Shown: piece by piece, positions 24,539-34,277 of the stretch
Position numbering within the stretch: position 1 is the first letter of the stretch
Layout of the letters: every line of letters begins with the position of its first letter
Assembly: GCA_938022205.1 (NCBI GenBank)
Contig: CALIEB010000012.1
Location: 1 to 45,454, forward strand
Length of the DNA: 45,454 bases
Reading direction: 5' to 3'
Source of the DNA: an uncultured Anaerolineae bacterium
Lineage (GTDB): Bacteria > Chloroflexota > Anaerolineae > Aggregatilineales > Phototrophicaceae
Position numbers and translations under genes: made by a program
The notes under the pieces: model-generated
Database searches by the model: none
The model's input: the letters and a program-made list of their open reading frames with translations, nothing else
Told to the model about the DNA's origin: nothing

Positions 24539-25731
24539 GGCAGCAGCTCCGCGTACAGGTGAATAAGGCGGGCGTTGGCGGCTTGGGCGTTGTACTGCGC
24601 GCCGCCCGCTGCTGCCGCCGCTTGCAAGCGCGCCAGCAGCGCAGGGTCATCACGCAGCGCACACAAAGCATCGCGCACCGTTGCAGCGGTCACGTCTTCC
24701 AACAGCATGCCCGACCCAATTGCGTCTAACAAATCTGCCATTTCGCCTACGTTGCGCCGCGCTAACAGCACCTTGCCCGTTGCCAATGCAACAAACAGCT
24801 TATTGGGTAAACTATAGACAGTTTGATTAGATAGCGCGGGATTTAAGCTGTAGTAAATCACGTCGGACAACGCCTCGTAGCGCGCGACATCCGCCATACT
24901 TACCCAGCCAAACCAGTGGATGTTGGCGTGCGCTTGCGCCATTGCTGCGACGTGTGCCGCGTCCGCGCCGCGCCCGCCAATCAACAGACCCACGTCGGCT
25001 AGCTGCGCGACGGCTTCTAACAAGGGCGGAATGTCACGTTCGGGCATGAGCGCGCCAAAATACGCCACGACCAACCGATAGCGCGCCAAGCCAAGCTGCT
25101 CACACAAAGCGGCACGTTCGTCTTGCGACAAGGCGTACTCAGAGGCATCCTTCCAGTTGCCGACGACAACCACGCGCCGCGCCCCCCGCGCCCGATACGC
25201 CGCTGCGATGCGCTCGCCGACCGTCACGACCGCCGCCGCACGCCCCAACAGCCAACGCTCGACCTGTATCGCAATGTTGGCGCGAAAGCCCATGTTCGCG
25301 CGATGTTCGGGCGTGAACTCGTGTGCGTCGTAGACCCAAGGCACGCGCTTGAGCATCGCCAACAACCACGCCGCCGCCATACCCTGATGCTCATGACAGT
25401 GGATAACGTCCAATGGGCGAAACAACCACAGCCGTAGCAGCCACAAGTTAAAGAACGCTACTGCTAACGTGCTGCTGCGCTCGCTACTGCAGCCTTCTGG
25501 CACACGCCCGCGCAGCCATGCCCACAAAGCGCGCAGCATGCCGCCACGCACAATCGGCAGCGTGGTCAGCGGCAGTCCTTCGTAGACGCGCACGCCCGAC
25601 ACGCCGCCGTAAAGTGCCGCGCCGACAACCTGCACCTCATAGCCCGCTGACCGCAGTGCCTGCGCGCTGCGCATCACGCGCGGGTCATTCGGAACGTTGC
25701 TGTAAACCAGCATCAGCACGCGCTTGTTCAT
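24535..25731 (-). CDS. GT4-family glycosyltransferase (first of the operon)
   Basis: This 398-residue GT-B enzyme starts MNKRVLMLVYSNVPNDPRVMRSAQAL; NDPRV is common at the N-terminus of GT4 enzymes. It then shows DVIHCHEHQGMAAAWLLA, WVYDAHEFTPE, VVAYFGALMPERDIPPLLEAV, LLIGGRGAD, HWFGWVS and LPNKLFVALATGKVLLARRNVGEM. I prefer ATG 25731, 4-5 bases after AGGGGG; the frame upstream runs into the clpC terminator. It heads the operon GT4-GT4-flippase-GT-C-like. Its start lies only 63 bp after the clpC stop, so the promoter must be very close, inside clpC, or replaced by read-through. Confidence 0.87.
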   Translation of the reverse strand: MNKRVLMLVYSNVPNDPRVMRSAQALRSAGYEVQVVGAALYGGVSGVRVYEGLPLTTLPIVRGGMLRALWAWLRGRVPEGCSSERSSTLAVAFFNLWLLRLWLFRPLDVIHCHEHQGMAAAWLLAMLKRVPWVYDAHEFTPEHRANMGFRANIAIQVERWLLGRAAAVVTVGERIAAAYRARGARRVVVVGNWKDASEYALSQDERAALCEQLGLARYRLVVAYFGALMPERDIPPLLEAVAQLADVGLLIGGRGADAAHVAAMAQAHANIHWFGWVSMADVARYEALSDVIYYSLNPALSNQTVYSLPNKLFVALATGKVLLARRNVGEMADLLDAIGSGMLLEDVTAATVRDALCALRDDPALLARLQAAAAAGGAQYNAQAANARLIHLYAELLP

Positions 25732-25744
25732 GTTCCCCCTAAAC

Positions 25745-25779
25745 AAAAAGCGTGCGCACGGGAAGCCCCGCACGCACGC
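25745..25779 (-). terminator. clpC intrinsic terminator
   Basis: On the minus strand a 13-bp stem with two imperfect central pairs (25779-25767 against 25762-25750) closes a GCTT loop and is followed by five T residues. It starts 15 bases after the clpC stop and ends 14 bases before the first GT4 start codon. Confidence 0.8.
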
Positions 25780-25793
25780 CGCGTCTGTCGTGC

Positions 25794-28286
<2,493 letters not shown>

Positions 28287-28339
28287 GGTAATTCCTCCAG
28301 ACCTTACGTTGCGGTCAAAAATGCCGTTTTGTATCTTTG

Positions 28340-28348
28340 ATTATACCA
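28340..28348 (-). promoter_or_regulatory. Extended -10 promoter of clpC
   Basis: The minus strand reads TGGTATAAT (28348-28340), an extended -10 with perfect TATAAT about 54 bases upstream of the GTG start. The -35 is poor. The 175-bp gap 28287-28461 holds nothing else I can name. Confidence 0.6.
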
Positions 28349-28461
28349 ATAAATCAGGCTTTCCACACAAGTGGTAGCCTAAGGCTTGGTGAGAACTTAG
28401 CAAGATATTCTAACAAATCGGTGACGAAAAAAGCGACTAGCCGTTTGGGTGGGGTGCGCGC

Positions 28462-29421
28462 CTAAAGCTCGTTGCGACGCATTTGCGACTCTACGCCTTC
28501 AATCGCCACTGCCGCCGCCAAAACGGGCAGCCAAAGCGTGCCGACCGCACCGAAACCCATTTCCATCAGCCAAAGCTGGTTAAACGCGCCCACTTGCGCC
28601 AGCGGCAGGGCATACCCCAGCGCACTCGCACCGCCAAACGCCGCCAGCGCGCCCACACGCCAAAGCCTGGGCATTCCTCGCGGTGGCAGGCAGCCCGCCA
28701 GCAGCGGCGTGCGCTTGGGGTGGCGGCGAAACCACAGCACTGCCCACGCCACCACGCCCACGCCGAACAGGGTGGCGAGGTTGGCGAGCGTGTAGACGGG
28801 AGTGCTGGCGGCGTGTGCTAAGAACGCCAGCGCGCCAATCACGCCCACGCTCAACCACGCCAGCGGCGGCAAGCGCAGCGCGTCAAGGTCAGCCGGCGGC
28901 GCGCCGTGCACGGCGGCATCTGCCAGTGCTGTCCAGAGCAGCGCGCCCGCCGCCGTCGCCAAAGGCACAGCAAGCGGCAATGCGGGGAAGAGCGTGCTAA
29001 AGGCGGGCATCCAGCGCAACCACACGCCCCAGAAGAAGCCCAGCCAAAACATGCCGCCGACCGTGATAAGGCGTGTGCGGCGTGTGCCACCCTGTAGCAG
29101 CGTGCCGAACACCCCCCACAGCAGCAGCCCCGTCAAGCTATGCGCCCCCAACGTGCGCGTCAGCAGCGTGCGCGGCAGCTCTTCAAGGGCAACGGCGGGC
29201 GCAACGAAGACGCTGACCAGCACGCCATAAAGCGCGAACAACGCCATGCTGTCGTAGAGGTCGCGCACGCGATAGCGCACCGCTAGGTCTAGCAGCACCG
29301 CCGCTAACAGCGTGTACGCCAGCGCACGCCATGCCCAATCCAGCGCGCCCAAGCCGTGGGCTGTTGTCCACAACACGACTTCCGAGCCGAAGAGCAGCAG
29401 CGCGCCCAGCAACGCGCGCAC
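28462..29421 (-). CDS. Polytopic membrane protein of unknown function
   Basis: This 319-residue, strongly hydrophobic protein has about 9-10 predicted helices (for example LLGALLLFGSEVVLW, LAYTLLAAVLLDLAV, SMALFALYGVLVSVFVAP, LLLWGVFGTLLQG) and few charged residues outside short loops (RYRVRDLYDS, RRHPKRTP). I recognise no transporter or enzyme motif. The start is GTG 29421 with GGGG close by; no ATG occurs in frame upstream before the previous gene. It follows the LysM gene by 23 bp and is probably co-transcribed with it. Confidence 0.7.
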   Translation of the reverse strand: MRALLGALLLFGSEVVLWTTAHGLGALDWAWRALAYTLLAAVLLDLAVRYRVRDLYDSMALFALYGVLVSVFVAPAVALEELPRTLLTRTLGAHSLTGLLLWGVFGTLLQGGTRRTRLITVGGMFWLGFFWGVWLRWMPAFSTLFPALPLAVPLATAAGALLWTALADAAVHGAPPADLDALRLPPLAWLSVGVIGALAFLAHAASTPVYTLANLATLFGVGVVAWAVLWFRRHPKRTPLLAGCLPPRGMPRLWRVGALAAFGGASALGYALPLAQVGAFNQLWLMEMGFGAVGTLWLPVLAAAVAIEGVESQMRRNEL

Positions 29422-29444
29422 GCCCCATGCCCGTGCTTGGCTGC

Positions 29445-30392
29445 CTAGCGCAGTCGTAGGACTTGCCCCGTGTAGATGACGTTCAGGTTAAGGATGCCGT
29501 TCAGGCGTGCCAGCGTGTAAACATCCACGCCCGCCCGTGCCGCCACCGCGAACAGCGTGTCGCCCGCTTGCACGGTGTAGGTTGCCCCCGTCAGCGGCGT
29601 GGTCACGGGTCCGCCCGTGCCGAACTGCGTGCGCGGCGGGATAATCAACACCGTGTCCGGTTGCAAGGCGCGCACGTTGGTGATGTTGTTGGCACGGTTA
29701 AGGGCTTGTAAGGTCACGCCGAAACGTTCGGCAATTTGATTGAGCGTGTCACCCGGCCGCACCACATAGCGCGTGACAGCGGGCGCGGCAGTCGCCACAG
29801 GCACGCTGATGACGGGCGCGCTGACCACAGGGGCGGGCGTAGGAATGGTCGTGCCAGCGGCGGGAATGGTGATGACCTGCCCTGCTTGGATGACGTTAGG
29901 GTTGGTGATGTTGTTGACGTAAGCCAGCACCTGCCACGTTGTGCCGAAGCGTTCGGCGATGCTGCGCAGCGTGTCGCCCCTGTCAACCTGATAGGTGCGA
30001 GCGTAGTTGGCGGGCCCGCCTACCGCCGGCAGCGTCAGCACCTGCCCAACGCGCAACGTGCCGCCCGCTACCAGCCCGTTGGCTTGGCGCAGCGCGTCCA
30101 GCGTCGTGTTGTAGCGGATAGCGATGTCGTTGAGCGTTTCGCCAGCTTTAACGGTGTGCGTGCGCGGCGGCGTGAGCGCGCCTGTGGGGATGAGCAGCGT
30201 TTGCCCGCGACGAATGCGGTTGGGGTCGATGATGCCGTTGCGCAGCAAAATCGCCTCGATGCTGACGTTATATTGACGGGCAATGCTGGTGAGCGTTTCA
30301 CCCGCCCGCACGGTGTGGCTGCGGTCTTGGGCATAGCTTACCATCGCCACCGCAAGCAAGAGCAGAAGCACAGCGTAACGAAGAAGGCGCAT
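29445..30392 (-). CDS. Secreted protein with five LysM repeats
   Basis: This 315-residue protein has a signal peptide (MRLLRYAVLLLLLAVAMVSYAQ) and five LysM domains of about 45 residues, starting near HTVRAGETLTSIA, HTVKAGETLNDIA, YQVDRGDTLRSIA, YVVRPGDTLNQIA and YTVQAGDTLFAVA, each ending in a QxLxIP/LR-type strand. A Pro/Val-rich linker of about 30 residues separates repeats 3 and 4. LysM binds N-acetylglucosamine-containing polymers such as peptidoglycan. There is no catalytic domain, so it is a cell-wall binding or scaffold protein. AAAGGAG lies 8 bases before the ATG and a good promoter lies just upstream. Confidence 0.92.
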   Translation of the reverse strand: MRLLRYAVLLLLLAVAMVSYAQDRSHTVRAGETLTSIARQYNVSIEAILLRNGIIDPNRIRRGQTLLIPTGALTPPRTHTVKAGETLNDIAIRYNTTLDALRQANGLVAGGTLRVGQVLTLPAVGGPANYARTYQVDRGDTLRSIAERFGTTWQVLAYVNNITNPNVIQAGQVITIPAAGTTIPTPAPVVSAPVISVPVATAAPAVTRYVVRPGDTLNQIAERFGVTLQALNRANNITNVRALQPDTVLIIPPRTQFGTGGPVTTPLTGATYTVQAGDTLFAVAARAGVDVYTLARLNGILNLNVIYTGQVLRLR

Positions 30393-30420
30393 AAGGAACT
30401 CTCCTTTGGGTTATGTCCAT

Positions 30421-30448
30421 ATTATACGGCATTCCACGCACGCGCCAA
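30421..30448 (-). promoter_or_regulatory. Promoter of the LysM gene
   Basis: On the minus strand TTGGCG (30448-30443) and TATAAT (30426-30421) are 16 bp apart, about 30 bases before the LysM ATG. Confidence 0.7.
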
Positions 30449-30451
30449 CAC

Positions 30452-30477
30452 AAAAAGGCACGCGCTGGGCGTGCCTT
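30452..30477 (-). terminator. Terminator after the nitronate monooxygenase-like gene
   Basis: AAGGCACGC pairs perfectly with GCGTGCCTT around a 5-base loop and the minus strand continues with T residues. It starts 12 bases after the stop of the upstream flavoenzyme gene. Confidence 0.88.
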
Positions 30478-30488
30478 ATGTGCTGTGT

Positions 30489-31943
30489 TCAGGTAAGCGG
30501 CTGAGCGCGCTCGGTTTGCAGCAGCACTTGCAGCACATCCGCCGCGCTGTAGTGCGTCTGCCCTGCGGGGATAAACTGCCCGATGTGAACCAGCTCATCG
30601 CCGGACGTGACGAGGCTCGGCTCAACATAGCCGTCGCGGCGCGTTTGCGGGAAGCCCGCCGCCGCGCCTAGCTGGTTGCACAGGCACATGCGCCCGACCG
30701 TGTCCGCCTCGTCGCCACCCTTCTTGACGTACTGGTCAACCGGCTCGGCGGGACAGCGGTAGCCAATCGTGCCATCTTCCTGCTTATAGAGGTGGCGCAA
30801 GAAGCCGACATCGCAGAGGCGTTCGCGCTCGGCGTAAACGCTAGGATCGGCGGTCGTGCCTTCGAGCTGCACCACCTTGAACGGAAAACCAGTTGGCGAG
30901 GCGATGGGATCCGTTTTCACGCGAATGTTGCCCGCCAACACGCGCGCCAGCACGCGCTCTTTTTCAGGCTGCGCCATGCCGGACTCATCACAAAAGGCGA
31001 AAGCCGTGCCAACTTGGATGCCGACCGCGCCCGCCGCGAGTGCCTCCTGCAGCTTCTGCGCCGTGCCATAGCTGCCCGCCAGCCAGAACGGCACGCCCAA
31101 CGCGCGCATCTTGGCGAGGTCGACCACGTCGCGCTCGCTGTAAATGGGCTCGCCGTCGTCGTTGAGCTGCATCTGCCCACGCGGCGGCGCGTTGTGTCCG
31201 CCGGCGGCGGGAGTCTCAATGACAAAGCCCTCGATGCTGCCGCTAGAACGCTTGAGCAAGGCCTGCGCCAGCACTACGGACGAAATAATCGGCAAGAAGT
31301 TGGGGCGTTTGAGCGTGCCGACCTGCGCCGCTAGCGTCGGGAACAGCGTTTGCGGCGAGAAGTGCAGCACGTACTCGTCGTCTTGCGTGGCATGCAGCAC
31401 GTCCAGTCGATAGCTTACGTCCTCGTGGCGCGCCAGCTTGTCGAGGATGCCGGCGATTTGAATGGGCACTCCCGCGCCCATAATCACGTAGTCCACGCCC
31501 GCCAACATCGCGCCGTACAGCGATGCCATGTTGGGCATTTGCACCTTTTCCAACAGGTTGATGCCGACAGGGTTGTTATGTCCCTCTTTCGCCAAAAACA
31601 CCTCGACAAAGTTCGCCACGACCGTCGTGATTTGCAGCTCAGGTGACGGATGCAGCGACCACATCGTCATGCGCTTGTAGGGCTGACGCGGCTCACGTCC
31701 GTTGGGCAGGTAGTATTTTTCCACCATTTGCGCCGCCACATCGGGCAGGGGGAAGTGCGACAGAGCGCGGCGCACGTCGCCGTTCGGGTCGCCGTCCATC
31801 AGGCGCGCAATCATAATCATGGCGATACCGGTGCCTGAGACAACGCCAAGCTGACCATAACGAGAGACGGCATTCGCGAGGCGATAGTTGGAGATGGCGA
31901 CCCCCATGCCTCCTTGAATAATTTTTGGGAGTGCTGCTGTCAT
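30489..31943 (-). CDS. Nitronate monooxygenase/PfaD-like FMN enzyme
   Basis: This 484-residue FMN TIM-barrel protein belongs to the nitronate monooxygenase (2-nitropropane dioxygenase) superfamily: N-terminal PKIIQGGMGVAISNYRLANAVSRYG, GVDYVIMGAGVPIQIAGIL, the AGGHN motif in ETPAAGGHNAPPRG, and GAVGIQVGTAFAFCDES for the phosphate site. At about 480 residues with a Cys-containing C-terminal part (YRCPAEP, GRMCLCNQL) it is longer than classical NMOs (about 320-380) and closer to the PfaD group, which serves as enoyl reductase in polyunsaturated fatty acid or polyketide synthesis. No such synthase is adjacent; the nearest condensing enzyme is the KAS III-like gene at 19-20 kb. AAGGGG lies 7 bases before the ATG. 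Substrate not assignable. Confidence 0.82.
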   Translation of the reverse strand: MTAALPKIIQGGMGVAISNYRLANAVSRYGQLGVVSGTGIAMIMIARLMDGDPNGDVRRALSHFPLPDVAAQMVEKYYLPNGREPRQPYKRMTMWSLHPSPELQITTVVANFVEVFLAKEGHNNPVGINLLEKVQMPNMASLYGAMLAGVDYVIMGAGVPIQIAGILDKLARHEDVSYRLDVLHATQDDEYVLHFSPQTLFPTLAAQVGTLKRPNFLPIISSVVLAQALLKRSSGSIEGFVIETPAAGGHNAPPRGQMQLNDDGEPIYSERDVVDLAKMRALGVPFWLAGSYGTAQKLQEALAAGAVGIQVGTAFAFCDESGMAQPEKERVLARVLAGNIRVKTDPIASPTGFPFKVVQLEGTTADPSVYAERERLCDVGFLRHLYKQEDGTIGYRCPAEPVDQYVKKGGDEADTVGRMCLCNQLGAAAGFPQTRRDGYVEPSLVTSGDELVHIGQFIPAGQTHYSAADVLQVLLQTERAQPLT

Positions 31944-32015
31944 GCGTTTGCCCCTTCTACTTGTTGTAAGAACTCATATATATTAAAACACCGAGAGAGG
32001 GCGCGCGATGCGGTG

Positions 32016-32046
32016 ACAAATGACACCTCTTCAGCAAACAAATGAC
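32016..32046 (+). repeat. Direct repeat pair in a divergent promoter region
   Basis: ACAAATGAC occurs at 32016-32024 and 32038-32046, 22 bp start to start, on the same face of the helix. A second pair, AATTCGT, occurs at 32103-32109 and 32116-32122 just before a -10 box. Both lie in the 235-bp AT-rich gap (31944-32178) between divergent genes. They may be regulator half-sites; this is inference. Confidence 0.35.
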
Positions 32047-32133
32047 GCGCAGGCAGGCGATGTGAACGGATTTGCCCTTAATAAATCTTTAGCACATTTG
32101 GAAATTCGTTGCGCCAATTCGTACAAATTGCGG

Positions 32134-32139
32134 TATACT
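32134..32139 (+). promoter_or_regulatory. -10 box for the small acidic protein gene
   Basis: TATACT lies about 40 bases before the ATG at 32179. The best -35 (TTGCGC, 32109-32114) has a long 19-bp spacer. Confidence 0.4.
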
Positions 32140-32178
32140 GTGTCAAATAACCGTGACGATTTGTTTGAGGGAACAATT

Positions 32179-32628
32179 ATGTTCGACGCACTTACATTAG
32201 ACGAGGCACTGGCCCTCGCGCTCCACACTCCTGAAAAAGTTTGGTTTGAGATGCACCGCGAAAAGGACGCTTGTGACGTGCTCGTGCAGATGGACGACGG
32301 GACGGTGTACACCGCCACGTTCATCACAATCGCCTATTTACAGCGGCAGATGGAGCTAAACTACGAGGTCACGCGCCAGCTAGCTGACACACCGTCCGTG
32401 CGTTACGCGGCAATTGACACGCCACACATTCTCATTGAAAAGCTAGACAAGTCACTCATTGAAGACACCATCGACAATCTCATCGCGTTGGACGTGTTCG
32501 AGTGCTACTTTACCCGTGTGACGCAAACACCCGACGAAGAAATTCGTAACCCCAACGAAAACAAGCGCGCCACGCAAGAAGTCGCTGCCGTCGTGATTTC
32601 GGAGGTGCTTGTCGTCAGTGGCGATTAG
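32179..32628 (+). CDS. Small acidic protein of unknown function
   Basis: This 149-residue soluble protein (MFDALTLDEALALALHTPEKVWFEM...) has no family I recognise. It contains a strand-rich N-terminal part (KVWFEMHREKDACDVLVQMDDGTVYTATFITIAYL) and an acidic helical second half. ATG 32179 has GAGGG 8 bases upstream; the open frame before it has no RBS and covers the promoter. Its last 20 bases overlap the start of the lipoprotein gene, which suggests coupled expression, although the partner is exported and this one is not. Confidence 0.72.
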   Translation: MFDALTLDEALALALHTPEKVWFEMHREKDACDVLVQMDDGTVYTATFITIAYLQRQMELNYEVTRQLADTPSVRYAAIDTPHILIEKLDKSLIEDTIDNLIALDVFECYFTRVTQTPDEEIRNPNENKRATQEVAAVVISEVLVVSGD

Positions 32629-33442
32629 CTGGCGCATAGCGGCGGCGTGCGGGCTGCTGCTCAGTGGCATACTCGCCGGCTGTGGCGCGCCTACGCCAGC
32701 GGCGGCTACGCCCGTGTCAATTGTCAAGGCACTGGCGACCGTGTATCTTTCCCCCACACCCAACGCAGAGGCACGCGCCGCCACGCGCGCGGCGGCATCC
32801 CCCACCCCCGCGCCGCCCACGCCCACGCCTATCCCCAGCCCCACCGCCTACGTGGGCGTGTTCATTGGGCGTGCCGAGCGCGAGCTAGCGTTTCAATCGT
32901 TCAGCCAGCCCATCTTAGGCAGCAGCGGTGTCGAACCGACCGCTAACGCCGCTGCCTGTCGCATTGCCATCAGTGCAGCGGTATTGCGCTTGTGGCAGAG
33001 CAACCGCACGCTGAACGACAAGCTCGGCTGCCCTATCCAGCAAGACTTTGGCTTCTTCGGGAGCTTGCAGGTGTTCGAGCGCGGCGTGATGTACGCTCAG
33101 CCTGAGATTAACGCCGTCTGGGCGATTGTGCCGCAGGCGACGGTCGGACGTTTCTTCTACATGGAATCGCCGCCCGCCGTGACGCTGTCAGAGCGCGCGC
33201 CCGCGCCACTGCTTGCGCCACAGGGAAACTTTGCCAGCGTGTGGGCGATTGTGCCGGACTTGCGCCAGCGTCTTGGCTACGCCATCGCACCTGAAGTGCG
33301 CACCGCCATTAACCTACAACGCTTTGACAGCGGTCTCTTCCTGATGGACTTGACCTCTGGGCAAGCGTTCGCGTTGATTATCGACGGCACAGCCTACGGA
33401 CCCTTTGACATCGACGTACAAGCTCTGAATGACGGCGGCTAG
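32609..33442 (+). CDS. Lipoprotein with LGFP-like repeats
   Basis: The protein (about 277 residues) has a lipoprotein signal (AAACGLLLSGILAGC), a Thr/Pro/Ala linker with PTPAPPTPTPIPSPT, and a folded domain with two repeats resembling LGFP modules: LGCPIQQDF...VFERGVMYAQPEINAVWAIV and LGYAIAPEV...LQRFDSGLFLMDLTSGQAFALI. LGFP repeats are thought to bind or anchor at the cell wall; no catalytic motif is seen. The start is uncertain: TTG 32609 lies 3 bases after GGAGG and GTG 32618 lies 12 bases after it. Either way the gene overlaps the previous one. A bidirectional terminator follows. Confidence 0.75.
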   Translation: MSSVAISWRIAAACGLLLSGILAGCGAPTPAAATPVSIVKALATVYLSPTPNAEARAATRAAASPTPAPPTPTPIPSPTAYVGVFIGRAERELAFQSFSQPILGSSGVEPTANAAACRIAISAAVLRLWQSNRTLNDKLGCPIQQDFGFFGSLQVFERGVMYAQPEINAVWAIVPQATVGRFFYMESPPAVTLSERAPAPLLAPQGNFASVWAIVPDLRQRLGYAIAPEVRTAINLQRFDSGLFLMDLTSGQAFALIIDGTAYGPFDIDVQALNDGG

Positions 33443-33443
33443 G

Positions 33444-33471
33444 CACAAAAAACCCCTCGTCTGAGGGGTTT
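33444..33471 (-). terminator. Bidirectional terminator between lipoprotein gene and rpsD
   Basis: AAACCCCTC (33450-33458) pairs perfectly with GAGGGGTTT (33463-33471) around GTCT. On the minus strand six T residues follow, so it mainly serves rpsD; on the plus strand the stem itself ends in TTT. Confidence 0.88.
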
Positions 33472-33481
33472 GCGTTACGGC

Positions 33482-34111
33482 TTAGGTCAGGCGGTTGTAG
33501 TATTCAACGACCAATTGGATGTTGAGCTGCACCTGAATTTCCCCTTCTTCGGGGATGCGCGTCAACGTGGCGGTGCGCGCCTTCTTGTCCACGCTCAGAT
33601 AGGGTGGGTAGCCGCTAATCTGGTCGACCCACTCACTCACGTGAACGTTATTCTTCATGCGGTCGGTCAAGCTAATTACATCGCCCGCTTCGACTTGATA
33701 AGACGGCAAGTCAAGGCGTTTGCCGTTGACCAAGACATGCCCATGCACGACCATTTGACGCGCTGCCCAGATGGTGGCGGCAAAGCCTGCCTTGTAGATG
33801 AGATTGTCAAGGCGACGTTCAAGCAGGATGAGCAAGTTACCGCCCGTCGTGCCGGTCGGCACTTTCGCCGCTTTGAGGTAGTAATTGCGCAGCTGCCGCT
33901 CGCGCACGTTGTAGATAAACGCGAGTTTCTGCTTTTCGTCAAGCTGCATGCCGAAGTTGCTGCGACGACCGCCGCGAAACGACTTCTCGCGGCCGTGATC
34001 ACCCGGCGGGTACTTGCGCGCGTCGAGGATGCGCCCGTACTTGGGGCGGGGAACGAGCAGCTCACCGAAACGACGCTGCACTTTTGCTTTGGGTCCGTGA
34101 TATGAAGCCAT
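33482..34111 (-). CDS. rpsD: Ribosomal protein S4
   Basis: This 209-residue 30S assembly protein has the N-terminal S4 region (GPKAKVQRRFGELL, FRGGRRSNFGMQLDEKQKLAFIYNVRERQLRNYY) and the S4 RNA-binding domain (LERRLDNLIYKAGFAATIWAARQMVVHGHVLVNGKRLDLPSYQVEAGD). The zinc-finger cysteines found near the N-terminus in some S4 proteins are absent. S4 nucleates 16S rRNA folding and often represses its own operon. Here the gene stands alone instead of next to rpsM/rpsK/rpoA. AGAGGTGA lies about 11 bases before the ATG, and a hairpin upstream could be a regulatory site. Confidence 0.95.
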   Translation of the reverse strand: MASYHGPKAKVQRRFGELLVPRPKYGRILDARKYPPGDHGREKSFRGGRRSNFGMQLDEKQKLAFIYNVRERQLRNYYLKAAKVPTGTTGGNLLILLERRLDNLIYKAGFAATIWAARQMVVHGHVLVNGKRLDLPSYQVEAGDVISLTDRMKNNVHVSEWVDQISGYPPYLSVDKKARTATLTRIPEEGEIQVQLNIQLVVEYYNRLT

Positions 34112-34142
34112 GTTAGTTTAGTTCACCTCTTGATACACACGC

Positions 34143-34166
34143 CACCAAATCAGCCGCGCTTTGGTG
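34143..34166 (-). promoter_or_regulatory. Hairpin in the rpsD leader
   Basis: In the minus-strand leader CACCAAA (34166-34160) pairs perfectly with TTTGGTG (34149-34143) around a 10-base GC-rich loop, about 15 bases before the Shine-Dalgarno region of rpsD. Autoregulatory S4 leader sites are structured RNAs near the start codon. This is a candidate only, since I cannot match it to a known S4-binding structure. Confidence 0.35.
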
Positions 34167-34277
34167 TTGTTGTCGAACAAAGAATGAGGAGAGGACAGGC
34201 GGCTATGATACGCGCTTTGCGACGTTTTGGCTAGGGTGCGTTCGCAAGGCGCGCAACAAAGCCCGCTTCTTTGCGCT

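Noticed and set aside
28287..28461. CIRCE or CtsR heat-shock operator upstream of clpC
   Set aside because: I could not find the TTAGCACTC inverted repeat or a CtsR heptad repeat; only an extended -10 promoter is supported.
29736..30671. Plus-strand 311-codon open frame opposite the LysM gene
   Set aside because: Antisense of five clear LysM repeats; composition is Arg/His-rich and no RBS is present.
31944..32178. tRNA or small RNA gene in the largest intergenic gap
   Set aside because: No cloverleaf, T-loop consensus or terminator is visible; the gap looks like a divergent promoter region.
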